Source of the DNA: Vibrio toranzoniae
Lineage (GTDB): Bacteria > Pseudomonadota > Gammaproteobacteria > Enterobacterales > Vibrionaceae
Length of the DNA: 64,000 nucleotides
NCBI RefSeq assembly: GCF_024347655.1
Contig: NZ_AP025514.1
Span: 310,001-374,000, forward strand
Reading direction: 5' to 3'
This document shows positions 41,056-50,730 of the stretch, piece after piece. A model generated the notes under the pieces. It saw nothing but the letters and a program-made list of their open reading frames with translations, was not told the origin of the DNA and made no database searches. The translations under genes and the position numbers were made by a program. Each line of letters opens with the position of its first letter. Position 1 is the stretch's first letter.

Positions 41056-41631
41056 ATGCTTAAAAATCAAAAGGGTTTCTCCCTTGTCGAATTAGTTGTC
41101 GTAATTGTCGTTGTTGGTTTATTGGCAGTGGCTGCCTTGCCTCGCTTCTTAGATGTGACTGATGAGGCTAAAAAATCAAGTATTGAGGGCGTTGCGGGTG
41201 GTTTTGCAACCGCAGTGTTATCAGCAAGAGCGCAATGGGAAGCCGAAGCAAGACCCTCAGAGAAGATCGGTGCTGAAACATACAATACTGTAGATTATGA
41301 TGGTGTTGATTTTTGGTTAACAAGATCAAAGAACAGTAGCAATGAAGATACTGATTTTCGAGACGGCTACCCATGGACTTTGAATAGCGATTCTTCAGTC
41401 GCACCCGGAGATATTTCTTCTGAAACTTGTGCTGAATTAATGAGAAACTTGTTGCAGAATCCGCCAGAAGTTGGCACGGTTGATGAAATTGATGGCGATT
41501 CAAATTACAAATATTCAGCGCAAGCGAATTCTGGTGATGCAACCTGTACTTACATTCAATTAGAAGGTAATACCGAGCACCAATTTGTTTACGAAATTAA
41601 AACTGGTCGTGTGACCGTAACTTTGCAGTAA
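41056..41631 (+). CDS. mshB: MSHA minor pilin MshB
   Basis: Type IVa-like prepilin, probably an initiation or tip-complex subunit. The 191-residue protein has leader MLKNQKG cleaved before FSLVE, with Glu5, and then the hydrophobic assembly helix LVVVIVVVGLLAVAALPRFL. The globular part has a cysteine pair (TCAELM and DATCTYI) closing the D-loop. It precedes mshA by 37 bases. Confidence 0.9.
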   Translation: MLKNQKGFSLVELVVVIVVVGLLAVAALPRFLDVTDEAKKSSIEGVAGGFATAVLSARAQWEAEARPSEKIGAETYNTVDYDGVDFWLTRSKNSSNEDTDFRDGYPWTLNSDSSVAPGDISSETCAELMRNLLQNPPEVGTVDEIDGDSNYKYSAQANSGDATCTYIQLEGNTEHQFVYEIKTGRVTVTLQ

Positions 41632-41668
41632 GTCTGCGTAAAATTAAACATAGAGAGAGAGCTAAACT

Positions 41669-42145
41669 ATGAAAAGACAAGGCGGTTTCACCCTAATCGA
41701 ACTAGTGGTTGTAATTGTTATTCTAGGTATTCTTGCTGTAACGGCGGCACCACGTTTCCTAAACCTGCAAGATGATGCGAAAAATGCGACTCTAGAGGGC
41801 TTAAAAGGTTCAATTCAAGGTGCATCTGGTATTATTTACGGTAAATCAGCTATTGCAGGTATCGAGTCAAATACATCTGGAGCCGTTAGTGCTGGTAATA
41901 CAACAATTAATGTAGCATTTGGTTACCCTGAAGCATCGTCTACAGCTATTGCCGCAATCGTTCAAGGCATTGGTACTGATGAAGACTTTACGTTTATTAA
42001 AGATGTTACAGCGGGCACTATTGTAACGTTTGGTATTAAAGACTATAAAACTAGCTGTGTTAAATATACTGAAGCAAAAGATGCAAATACTCCCCCAGTG
42101 ATTACAGTTACTGAGACAGCTGCTGAATGTACGGCGGCGCCATAG
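41669..42145 (+). CDS. mshA: MSHA major pilin MshA
   Basis: The main subunit of the MSHA pilus, used for attachment to chitin and surfaces and by phages as receptor. The 158-residue prepilin has leader MKRQGG cleaved before FTLIE. The classic N-terminal helix [22 protein letters not shown] is followed by a small, threonine/alanine-rich globular domain with two cysteines (SCVKY and AECTAAP) forming the C-terminal disulfide loop. A strong GAGAGAG ribosome site is present. A strong terminator follows directly, consistent with pilin being made in excess over the downstream minor subunits. Confidence 0.96.
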   Translation: MKRQGGFTLIELVVVIVILGILAVTAAPRFLNLQDDAKNATLEGLKGSIQGASGIIYGKSAIAGIESNTSGAVSAGNTTINVAFGYPEASSTAIAAIVQGIGTDEDFTFIKDVTAGTIVTFGIKDYKTSCVKYTEAKDANTPPVITVTETAAECTAAP

Positions 42146-42161
42146 TTATTTGAAATTTGTT

Positions 42162-42187
42162 AAGGCCAGCACCTGCTGGCCTTTTTT
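42162..42187 (+). terminator. Terminator after mshA
   Basis: GGCCAGC and GCTGGCC (extended by AA/TT) form a 9-bp stem with an ACCT loop and a T-run. It lies between the major pilin and mshC. Confidence 0.88.
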
Positions 42188-42251
42188 CTATCTACAACAC
42201 ACAAATATCAAAACGATTCATATACATAACATCGTAAGCTTCGTTATCTTG

Positions 42252-42257
42252 TATAAT
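42252..42257 (+). promoter_or_regulatory. Candidate promoter for mshCDOPQ
   Basis: A TATAAT lies 31 bases before mshC in the gap after the mshA terminator. No good -35 is visible, so it is a weak candidate. Confidence 0.35.
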
Positions 42258-42287
42258 CAGTATTCGCTAGGCAGTTAGAGGCTCATT

Positions 42288-42806
42288 ATGGATAGCAGTC
42301 CCACATCCAAAGGCTTTACTCTGGTAGAGCTGATCATTGTTATCATTATCCTCGGTATTGTTTCCACTTTTGCCGCGAGCCGCTTCATTGGTACTTCTAG
42401 CTTTTCAGCTTTTACAGCACAAGAGCAAATTATCTCGGTGATTCGTCAGGTTCAAGTGAATCGAATTCAGACAAACATTCCCAACTTATACCGTTACTGT
42501 AATGACGCGAGCCGCCCTAAGCTTCAAAAACTTTGCCTGCGGAGCCGCATAACGATCAATGCTCGTTGTATTGGTAGCTCAAGCGGTTGCAGTGTCAGTG
42601 ACTCTAATGTTCGAAGTGATGTAGTTGTAGCTGATCAAGTCTCGTTCAGTACTACACCTTCAGTGTCACACATTACGTTTGATCTGCTCGGTAACCCACT
42701 TGATACCGCAAGTCGTGGCGTGAGCATTTTGATTACTGCAGGGCAAAGCCAAGCCAATGTTTGTATTAACTCTCAAGGTTATGTACGTGAAGGGGCGTGC
42801 TTATGA
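42288..42806 (+). CDS. mshC: MSHA minor pilin MshC
   Basis: Minor prepilin of 172 residues. The leader MDSSPTSKG is cleaved before FTLVE; then comes the helix LIIVIIILGIVSTFAASRFI. The globular domain of the GspH/FimT type has two cysteine pairs (CNDASRPKLQKLC, CIGSSSGC). Its 3' end overlaps mshD at ATGA. Confidence 0.9.
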   Translation: MDSSPTSKGFTLVELIIVIIILGIVSTFAASRFIGTSSFSAFTAQEQIISVIRQVQVNRIQTNIPNLYRYCNDASRPKLQKLCLRSRITINARCIGSSSGCSVSDSNVRSDVVVADQVSFSTTPSVSHITFDLLGNPLDTASRGVSILITAGQSQANVCINSQGYVREGACL

Positions 42807-43378
42807 TTCGCTCACGTGGTTTTACTCTGATTGAAAGTATTGTGGTGATTATCGTGTTAGGCGTTGCGATGGTTACTATTACCAGCTTTTTAGTGCCTCA
42901 AGTGGCCAGTTCGGCCGACCCACAATATCAAAACCGCTCAGTGGCTTTAGGTCAGAGTTTGATGAACCAAATTTTGGCTCGTGGTTTTGACGAGCATAGT
43001 GATTTTGATGGTGGTTTGATTCGTTGTGGCGATGCGGGTGCGACCGCGACCGCTTGTTCAGTTCCAGATAAACTCGGAGTTGATGGAGCAGAGGCAACGC
43101 CTGCAGCTTTTACTGATGTCGATGACTATATCGGTTGTTGGTACACAGATACCACCGAGTCTGCGTGTGTTTCATCACCTAAGTATCCTCTCGCTAATAT
43201 CCTAGATGAAAATATCAAAGACAGTTATGCCAATTTTCGTGTTGAGGTTTCGGTGTTTTATGATCAAAACATGGATGGAATTGATGATGAATCTATTGGC
43301 ACAATGAAACGCGTTGAGTTACAGATCTTTGGTGGTAACAACCGTTATAGCTTGGTTGCTTACAAGGGGAATTACTAA
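42803..43378 (+). CDS. mshD: MSHA minor pilin MshD
   Basis: Minor prepilin of 191 residues. The leader MIRSRG is cleaved before FTLIE, followed by a helix with SIVVIIVLGVAMVTITSFLV, placing it in the GspI/PilV group. I use the ATG at 42803, which overlaps the mshC stop (ATGA); a GTG six bases earlier is in frame. The acidic DENIKDSYANFRVEV and DQNMDGIDDES stretches could bind calcium, but that is only suggested by composition. Confidence 0.88.
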   Translation: MIRSRGFTLIESIVVIIVLGVAMVTITSFLVPQVASSADPQYQNRSVALGQSLMNQILARGFDEHSDFDGGLIRCGDAGATATACSVPDKLGVDGAEATPAAFTDVDDYIGCWYTDTTESACVSSPKYPLANILDENIKDSYANFRVEVSVFYDQNMDGIDDESIGTMKRVELQIFGGNNRYSLVAYKGNY

Positions 43379-44118
43379 TGAAGCAACGTGGTTTTACCCT
43401 AATTGAAATGATTGTGACGATCGTGGTTGTTGGTGTGATTGGGTTGGCTATCGCTGGTTTTGTTGAATACGGCATGAAAGGGTATGTTGAGACTATTGAC
43501 CGGCAGAAGGTACAAGTTAAAGGACAGTTTGTTGTCGAAAAGATGTCGCGAGAAATCAGCCATGCGGTCCCCAATAGTTTTGATTCGGACTATACTCCTG
43601 CATCGGCTTATGACCAAAAATGTCTTACTTTTTACGCCATAAAGTATTCGGGCTTCTATCACCTTGACGAAACACAAGGTGATCTTAATTTCATTATTGG
43701 ACAAGACTCTCCAGTACTCAACGCAGACGATTTCCTAATTATTAACCCAACCAATTACTCCGAGTTTGGAGTGGATTCCGCTAAACGGATTTCAGTTTCG
43801 GGCTTGGTTTCAACAGCCAATGTATTTACCGCGCCTTCCGTTAACTTAAGTAGCCAGTCTATTGCTCAACGACATTATATTTATGATGGTAGTGATGCGG
43901 TGAGTTACTGTTTAGTGAATGATACTGTTCAGAATCAAGGCCTAATTCAACGTAATGGAATTACCGTTGCAGACAGTATCAATTATGCTAAAAGTAACTT
44001 CCACTACGAAGAACCAAGTTTGCAGCGTGGTGGTGTGATTCACATCGACCTCGTGCTTGAGCAAAACAGTGAAGTAAGCGTTTACCAACAAGATGTGCAG
44101 GTACTCAATGCGCCATAA
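43378..44118 (+). CDS. mshO: MSHA minor pilin MshO
   Basis: Minor prepilin of 246 residues, GspJ/PilW-like in size. The leader MKQRG is cleaved before FTLIE, with the helix MIVTIVVVGVIGLAIAGFVEYG. The ATG overlaps the mshD stop (TAATG). The 3' end overlaps mshP. Confidence 0.9.
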   Translation: MKQRGFTLIEMIVTIVVVGVIGLAIAGFVEYGMKGYVETIDRQKVQVKGQFVVEKMSREISHAVPNSFDSDYTPASAYDQKCLTFYAIKYSGFYHLDETQGDLNFIIGQDSPVLNADDFLIINPTNYSEFGVDSAKRISVSGLVSTANVFTAPSVNLSSQSIAQRHYIYDGSDAVSYCLVNDTVQNQGLIQRNGITVADSINYAKSNFHYEEPSLQRGGVIHIDLVLEQNSEVSVYQQDVQVLNAP

Positions 44119-44536
44119 AAAATCGTTTCAACAAGGCAGTGTTTTGGTTGTCGCCATATTTGTTATTGTGGTGATGGGCTTTCTTGCGACTTCTTTAGTG
44201 CAAGTACAGTGGTCAAATCACGATACCTTGACGCGTAAACAGCTTGGCACACAAGCTTGGTTACTCGCGCATTCTGCGAATGAGTGGGCACTTACTCAAG
44301 TTTACCCTTTGACAGTATCGCCAGCGGTTTCCACCAGTGTGAGTACTGTATGTAGCACTTTAAATGCCAATCAAGTGAGTAGTGGTATGTCGACTATTTG
44401 TTCCGTAGACCAATTAACCTGCAGTCAAATTGGTGTTTTGGATGATGTCGGTTTTTTCAAAATTGAATCAACAGCCATTTGTGGTTCAGGTATCAACCAA
44501 GTACAGCGTATTCAAGAAGTTTGGGTGAGGGAGTAA
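44108..44536 (+). CDS. mshP: MSHA minor pilin-like protein MshP (PilX/GspK-like)
   Basis: Predicted tip-complex minor pilin. After a basic leader (MRHKKSFQQG) comes a hydrophobic helix (SVLVVAIFVIVVMGFLATSLV) with no Glu at position +5. That is typical of the PilX/GspK tip subunit, which caps the fibre. There are four cysteines in the globular part. I choose the ATG at 44108, with AGG six bases upstream, over the ATG at 44093. The gene ends four bases before mshQ. Confidence 0.82.
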   Translation: MRHKKSFQQGSVLVVAIFVIVVMGFLATSLVQVQWSNHDTLTRKQLGTQAWLLAHSANEWALTQVYPLTVSPAVSTSVSTVCSTLNANQVSSGMSTICSVDQLTCSQIGVLDDVGFFKIESTAICGSGINQVQRIQEVWVRE

Positions 44537-44540
44537 ACGA

Positions 44541-47500
44541 ATGAGTGCGATTAAACCTTATAATTTTTCAGTCTTAGCATTCTTGCTCTCTAGTCTGTCC
44601 TTTACCTCTATGGCAAAAGATTATTATGATCTCAATTACTGGTGGCACTTTGATTATTTATGCTCAGGAAATATAAGCATAAGTTGGGGGAACCCGAAAC
44701 TTTATTCTTGTAATGGCGTATTTGAGGCGAACAATGCTTATATAAACGCTAATAATGGTTCAACTCTTTGGGCTAGTGGCGGTTTTAAGTTCGTCGATAG
44801 CGAGCTTACGAATAATAGCAATAAAGTTTTCTTAGAAGGTGGTGCCAACGGTTCTAGTTATTTTGAAAACTCAGACCTGCGTGCTGATATCGTTGTAAAA
44901 AATAAGGTGACAACTAAAAATTCGATAATTAGAGGTTCAGTATCCAACGTTAGTAATCATGAGATTGTTTTAGAGTCGGATTCATGGATTGCAGAAAACG
45001 TTGATGGTGGTACTAAAATTACTATCTCTGATTCTCAAGTTAATGGCAGGGTTACTAATAGAACAAATAATGAGATAGAAATAAAAGATGAGTCTGTTGT
45101 TTGGGGGCGTGTCGATGCGGGCTCAAAAATTACTATTGATGATTCCACCGTTAATAGTGATGTATCGAATCGAACTTTAAATGAAATAGAAGTAAAAAAT
45201 GACTCTACAGTTCAAGGAGATGTCGACGGAGGAGCAAAAGTTACTATTGATGATTCTGAAGTGGCGGGTGACGTCTCAAATAGGAGTAATAACGAGATAA
45301 TAATTACTGATGAATCTCGCATCGGTGGGAGCGTTGTTGCAATTGGACAGTTAAGTATTTCCGAGTCAGAGATCATTGGTAATATTGATAGTACAAATCA
45401 TAATATTAACTTAGATGATGACACTGTTATTCGCGGAAATGCGACTGCCGCTAATAATAATTGGGCAACGATATACTTTAAAGATAATGACAGTGTAGTT
45501 CATGGCACTTGCCTGTATAGAACAGATCCAGTTGATGCATGTTCAGGAACTCCCCCTGTTAATCAAAACCCTCAATTCGAGTTTGGTACTCTTACGGATA
45601 ACAATTGTACGATTTCATCTCCAGGGCCTGAGAACAAGCAAGTCGTGACTTGTACGCTGAATTTTAATAACACCTATGACATAGCGAAACCTAAGCCGCT
45701 CGTGTTTGTTATGCCAACCATTGATGCAAGCATATCCGTTAGGAGTAATGGGACAACAGAGCTTCCCTCTACAGCGTCTGTAATCAATACAACTTGGCAA
45801 TCTGCGACAATAGTTCAAGAAATAGCCCCAAGCGCTAAGAAAAAGACAAATAATATTTCCTATTTAGATGCACCTATGAGTGGTCAAGGGGACCCTTTAA
45901 AAAGTAGTAACTATATTGACTATTTTGTTATCGAAGAAGGCGTTATCTCTTTAAATAATGGTGAAAGTCAAATTGTTGCAGGTCTTGTAGATACAAACAC
46001 CGCCGCGTCTCAAATTCCTGGAGAAAGAAACAATGCAGATATTATTCGCTATGAGGATTATGGTTTAGACTCTTTTAATTCTAAGCCAGGAGTTTTGGTT
46101 CAACCTCAAACAAAAAATAACACATCAGCGTGGTTTACCGGAATGGCTCGCGGTGTGGGAGTTGAAAGCTTTTCCTTGGCATTAGAGAAATCTGAAGTCA
46201 TCAAAAAGAACTCTATATCATCTAAAGAGAATGTAGCTTTTGTGGCTGGTGAAGGTTCAGGGTTTATTCAAGGTGCCCGTTTTTTCCTTGGCAATGCTGA
46301 AACAAGAGTTACGACTACATTGAGTGAAAGAGTCATTTCTCCAATAGAAATCGGTTGCAAAGAGTTTACTTCGATAGCTGATGCAGGGTTTGATGCTCCT
46401 CCGATCTTAGTTGCTAATAAGAACTCTCGTGACGGTAATAATGGTGGCTGGATTCGCCGTTGTGATATCACGAAAGATAAAGTTTACTTTATTGTTGAAG
46501 AGGATATGGATAAGGACAGTGAAAGGTCTCACGTTGCTGAAGATGTAGGCTTTTTTATGTTTGATCGGCCTAATGACATCGGTATTTGTGAGGGCTTCAA
46601 TAATAAAAGTCCAGTACAAACATGGAAAGGTTCGAATGGGAGTTTGGAAATCAATGGCTCTCCCAAAATAGTAGGGGCGCTCAGGGATCGCGGGAATCGT
46701 TACGTAGGCTTTTTAAATTCGAATACCAATGACAGAACTGGTTCCGCTTGTGAAGGCCAGGAATGTTACGGCTTGGATGACTTACTTATCGATAAAGAAG
46801 CATTAGAAGATGTTCCAGACAACTTAGGTAACTCATTAGATATCCCTTACACCCACAATGTCACTTCCTTACCTATCACTGTTGGTGGTGTGAAGATTTA
46901 CGAATATGACAGCATCTCAATTGGTACTGGTGCAGTGGTTGAAATAGAGTCTGGTAAATATAAAATTGGCTCACTTAATATCAATGGTACAGGTAAATTA
47001 CGCGTAAAGAGTGGTGATACGGTTACGATCTTTACTAAAAACTTTTCTATTAACAATGATGGTTATGCTGGAATTCCAATTGTTCGTTGGAATGGTGATA
47101 AACCCGTGCTTGCGGGTGACACACATTTTAGGGTGAACGTATTACAAAATGGTGGCCAACTTGTCAGCCTAAATGGAAGTGGCACGCTGGTCGGTTTACT
47201 TTACAGTGAAAGAAATGTTGATATGAGCGGAGCAGCTAAAGTGTATGGTGCGGTATCTGCTAAATCAGTGAATATGTCATCAAGCGCTTTAATTCATGCT
47301 GAGACCAGCTGTATTGTGCCTGTTGATGACTATGAAATTGATATTTCCCCCGCAACCGATTTAGCTTTAATGTGTGGCGATGACTCCCCTCAATTTACTA
47401 TTAATACCTCTAATAATGGTGTGGCGGAAAGTCTAGGCGTTACCGTAGGTATTACGCCAGACGCTGATGAATTCGACGTTTCTTTGCTAAAAGGTTCAGA

Positions 47501-49442
47501 AGCTTACCCGAATTATTTTTCTAATAGCGATGGTGAATTAACTTTAAAAGTTGTCGCTAAAGAGACTGCCAATATTGATTTTGACTCTGATTACACACTC
47601 ACTGCAACATTAGTGGATGACTCTGGCAAAGAGGTTGAAAGTCAGTTTAAGTTCGTGCCGTTTAAATTCTCTTTAGTGGATGGCAATACTCCAACCAATC
47701 GTCTTGACGTTATTGCTGGGCAGGCCACACCTACGGTCACTAAAGTTTTAGCCTGTGACCTAGGTGATTCTATTGTGGTTGCCGAAAACTATGTAGGTGA
47801 AGCCGAGAAGGAAGTTACCATTGCTCATGAGCTGGATAGTTCGTGGAATGGCTCTGATGGGGTGTTAACTTACTTGCCTGAATTTGAAAGTGGTAGTGCT
47901 ACAACTGACTTAACTGTTTCTGAATCAGGTCTTTTCAACGTCACTTTAAAAGACAGTAGTTTTGATTGTACTGGTTTCGCTGGCTGCCCCGAGGATGGGA
48001 ATTACGATGTTGAAGGGAGTTTCTCTGTGTATTCTCGCCCGTGGAAATTTGCGATTTGTACTGATAATAACTCTGATGGTGATAGCATTGGTGGGGCTGC
48101 ATTTGTTGCCGCTGGTGAGGCGTTTGATGTGTATGCTCGTCCAATCAAGCACACCAACTCATCTGATGTTTGTACTGATGATAATTTATTGACTAATAAT
48201 TATTTTAAGTCGACAGCAAGCGTGCAAGTGACAACGACTTTAGAGACACCTTCAACGGCGGATTACCCAGACGCTGAGTTAGGGGATTTAACCCCTGAGA
48301 TTCAACTAACTAAGCAAATTTCCCCGAATGATCAGACTAATAAAGGCTATAAATTCGAGAGTTTAAAATACTCAGAAGTGGGTAGCTTTAACTTTATTGC
48401 GACAGAGGCCGGTAGTTTTTATGGTTCAATTTTAGGTGGCTTTTCTGGTAGTAAATCGATAGGGCGCTTTTACCCTGAACATTTGACACTTATTAGCAAC
48501 AGCTGGAACTATTCTAGCGACCACGATAGCTTTGCTTATATGGCACAGGGTATTTCTTTCAATTTTATCGTTGAAGCCCGCAATCGAGATAACGAACCAG
48601 TGACTAACTATGGTCTATTTGCGAGTTCGTTAAAGGCATCGCTTAAGCACGTAGCGATAAACGAAGAAGATGGTGCAGTTTTAAATACAAGGGTTTGGTT
48701 ATCAGGAGGAAATGATGCGGACAGTACTAGTTGGGGAGAAGATGATTGGTCTTCGGCTCGTTTAACAATTGAAAATTTTGATTATGAATTCTTAAGGTTA
48801 GCTAGTGAAGATGGCCCGTACGATGACACTAATAGTCAATTTGGATTGTGGGTCAGTGATAAAGTTGATGGTGTAGATTTACAATTTCTAGATTTAGAAA
48901 ATACTAATGGAGGCTATACCAATGGGACGAAGTTTAGTTTTCAACCGGATTTTAGATATGGACGAATGTCTCTAAAAGATGTGGGAGGCAATCAAGGTCG
49001 TAATATCCAAGTTCCATTAGAAGTTCAGTATTGGTCCGGAAGTAAATTTGAAATTAATTCTGATGATAGTGGAAGCCAGTTTAACGGTAGTGATTACTGT
49101 GTGACTAAAATTTGGGATGAGTCTGATGCTACAGATGCCAAACTAACTAGCGATACAGATGATAATGAAAGTGACGATACAGTATCAGTATTGAATGGGA
49201 TATCAAGTGACCTTATTGCTAAACAAGATACCAGTCGTCGTGAGCAAGTTAGGCTATTTTTAAGGCAGGGTAGTTCACCAAGTGGAGCTACTTGTTTTGG
49301 AAGTGAAGGGACTCAACCTTGGCTCCAGTACAACTGGCGCCAGCTAGGTGATGAAGATCCCTCCACCGTCGTCACATTTGGTATCTACCGCGGTAACGAT
49401 CGTGTGATCTACCGAGGTGAAAGTGGTTTAACAGGTCAGTAA
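44541..49442 (+). CDS. mshQ: MshQ, very large MSHA pilus-associated surface protein
   Basis: Last gene of the msh locus, presumed secreted via the pilus machinery or placed at the pilus tip, with adhesin-like properties. The 1633-residue protein has a signal peptide (ends SSLSFTSMA, residue 25) and a short cysteine-containing segment. Five tandem 37-residue repeats follow at 114-297. Next is a conserved MshQ region (about 400-700, including NGGWIRRCDITKDKVYFIVEED). A beta-rich segment at 780-930 resembles polymer-forming/bactofilin repeats (VEIESGKYKIGSLNINGTGKLRVKSG). A long Ig-like and DUF6701-type C-terminal half follows, ending YRGNDRVIYRGESGLTGQ. The N-terminal third is rich in AAT, ATA and AGA codons compared with its neighbours. 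No clear terminator follows. Confidence 0.88.
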   Translation: MSAIKPYNFSVLAFLLSSLSFTSMAKDYYDLNYWWHFDYLCSGNISISWGNPKLYSCNGVFEANNAYINANNGSTLWASGGFKFVDSELTNNSNKVFLEGGANGSSYFENSDLRADIVVKNKVTTKNSIIRGSVSNVSNHEIVLESDSWIAENVDGGTKITISDSQVNGRVTNRTNNEIEIKDESVVWGRVDAGSKITIDDSTVNSDVSNRTLNEIEVKNDSTVQGDVDGGAKVTIDDSEVAGDVSNRSNNEIIITDESRIGGSVVAIGQLSISESEIIGNIDSTNHNINLDDDTVIRGNATAANNNWATIYFKDNDSVVHGTCLYRTDPVDACSGTPPVNQNPQFEFGTLTDNNCTISSPGPENKQVVTCTLNFNNTYDIAKPKPLVFVMPTIDASISVRSNGTTELPSTASVINTTWQSATIVQEIAPSAKKKTNNISYLDAPMSGQGDPLKSSNYIDYFVIEEGVISLNNGESQIVAGLVDTNTAASQIPGERNNADIIRYEDYGLDSFNSKPGVLVQPQTKNNTSAWFTGMARGVGVESFSLALEKSEVIKKNSISSKENVAFVAGEGSGFIQGARFFLGNAETRVTTTLSERVISPIEIGCKEFTSIADAGFDAPPILVANKNSRDGNNGGWIRRCDITKDKVYFIVEEDMDKDSERSHVAEDVGFFMFDRPNDIGICEGFNNKSPVQTWKGSNGSLEINGSPKIVGALRDRGNRYVGFLNSNTNDRTGSACEGQECYGLDDLLIDKEALEDVPDNLGNSLDIPYTHNVTSLPITVGGVKIYEYDSISIGTGAVVEIESGKYKIGSLNINGTGKLRVKSGDTVTIFTKNFSINNDGYAGIPIVRWNGDKPVLAGDTHFRVNVLQNGGQLVSLNGSGTLVGLLYSERNVDMSGAAKVYGAVSAKSVNMSSSALIHAETSCIVPVDDYEIDISPATDLALMCGDDSPQFTINTSNNGVAESLGVTVGITPDADEFDVSLLKGSEAYPNYFSNSDGELTLKVVAKETANIDFDSDYTLTATLVDDSGKEVESQFKFVPFKFSLVDGNTPTNRLDVIAGQATPTVTKVLACDLGDSIVVAENYVGEAEKEVTIAHELDSSWNGSDGVLTYLPEFESGSATTDLTVSESGLFNVTLKDSSFDCTGFAGCPEDGNYDVEGSFSVYSRPWKFAICTDNNSDGDSIGGAAFVAAGEAFDVYARPIKHTNSSDVCTDDNLLTNNYFKSTASVQVTTTLETPSTADYPDAELGDLTPEIQLTKQISPNDQTNKGYKFESLKYSEVGSFNFIATEAGSFYGSILGGFSGSKSIGRFYPEHLTLISNSWNYSSDHDSFAYMAQGISFNFIVEARNRDNEPVTNYGLFASSLKASLKHVAINEEDGAVLNTRVWLSGGNDADSTSWGEDDWSSARLTIENFDYEFLRLASEDGPYDDTNSQFGLWVSDKVDGVDLQFLDLENTNGGYTNGTKFSFQPDFRYGRMSLKDVGGNQGRNIQVPLEVQYWSGSKFEINSDDSGSQFNGSDYCVTKIWDESDATDAKLTSDTDDNESDDTVSVLNGISSDLIAKQDTSRREQVRLFLRQGSSPSGATCFGSEGTQPWLQYNWRQLGDEDPSTVVTFGIYRGNDRVIYRGESGLTGQ
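44880..45431 (+). repeat. Five in-frame ~111-base repeats in mshQ (37-residue units)
   Basis: Protein units 114-150, 151-187, 188-224, 225-261 and 262-297 align on the pattern VDGGxKxTIDDSxVxGDVSNRxxNEIEIxDESxV. The middle three are nearly identical; the outer two are more diverged. Regularly spaced hydrophobic strands with Asn/Asp turns suggest a right-handed beta-helix. Confidence 0.85.
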
Positions 49443-49511
49443 TAATATAATATTTGCCTCTTAAGTTAGGAATCTGTAAGAAATTGCGGGTTTCAGTCCA
49501 TGTTTATACTT

Positions 49512-49540
49512 CAATGCCTTGCCGTGACAGCAAGGCATTG
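49512..49540. promoter_or_regulatory. 11-bp perfect inverted repeat between mshQ and mreB
   Basis: CAATGCCTTGC and GCAAGGCATTG flank a 7-base loop. No T-run follows on the plus strand, so it is either a weak or factor-dependent end for the msh transcript or a regulatory site before mreB. Confidence 0.55.
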
Positions 49541-49583
49541 GTACATTTAGTGCAATTTTTGTCTTCTAATTCTTGCAGGATGA

Positions 49584-50636
<1,053 letters not shown>

Positions 50637-50645
50637 TATTTAGTG

Positions 50646-50685
50646 TTAGGCTCTTTTCTTATCTAGTTTTATGTGAAGAGCCTAA
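50646..50685 (+). promoter_or_regulatory. 10-bp inverted repeat between mreB and mreC
   Basis: TTAGGCTCTT and AAGAGCCTAA flank a 20-base loop just after the mreB stop, with no T-run. It could form an mRNA hairpin that stabilises the mreB message or attenuates mreC expression. Confidence 0.5.
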
Positions 50686-50730
50686 GACCTTGTCTATAGG
50701 ATCAAATGTAGCTCTAGGACCAAATATAGA

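Noticed and set aside
44880..45431. mshQ repeats as a CRISPR or integron-like array
   Set aside because: The repeats stay in frame, have a 37-residue period with no spacers, and code for a regular protein pattern.
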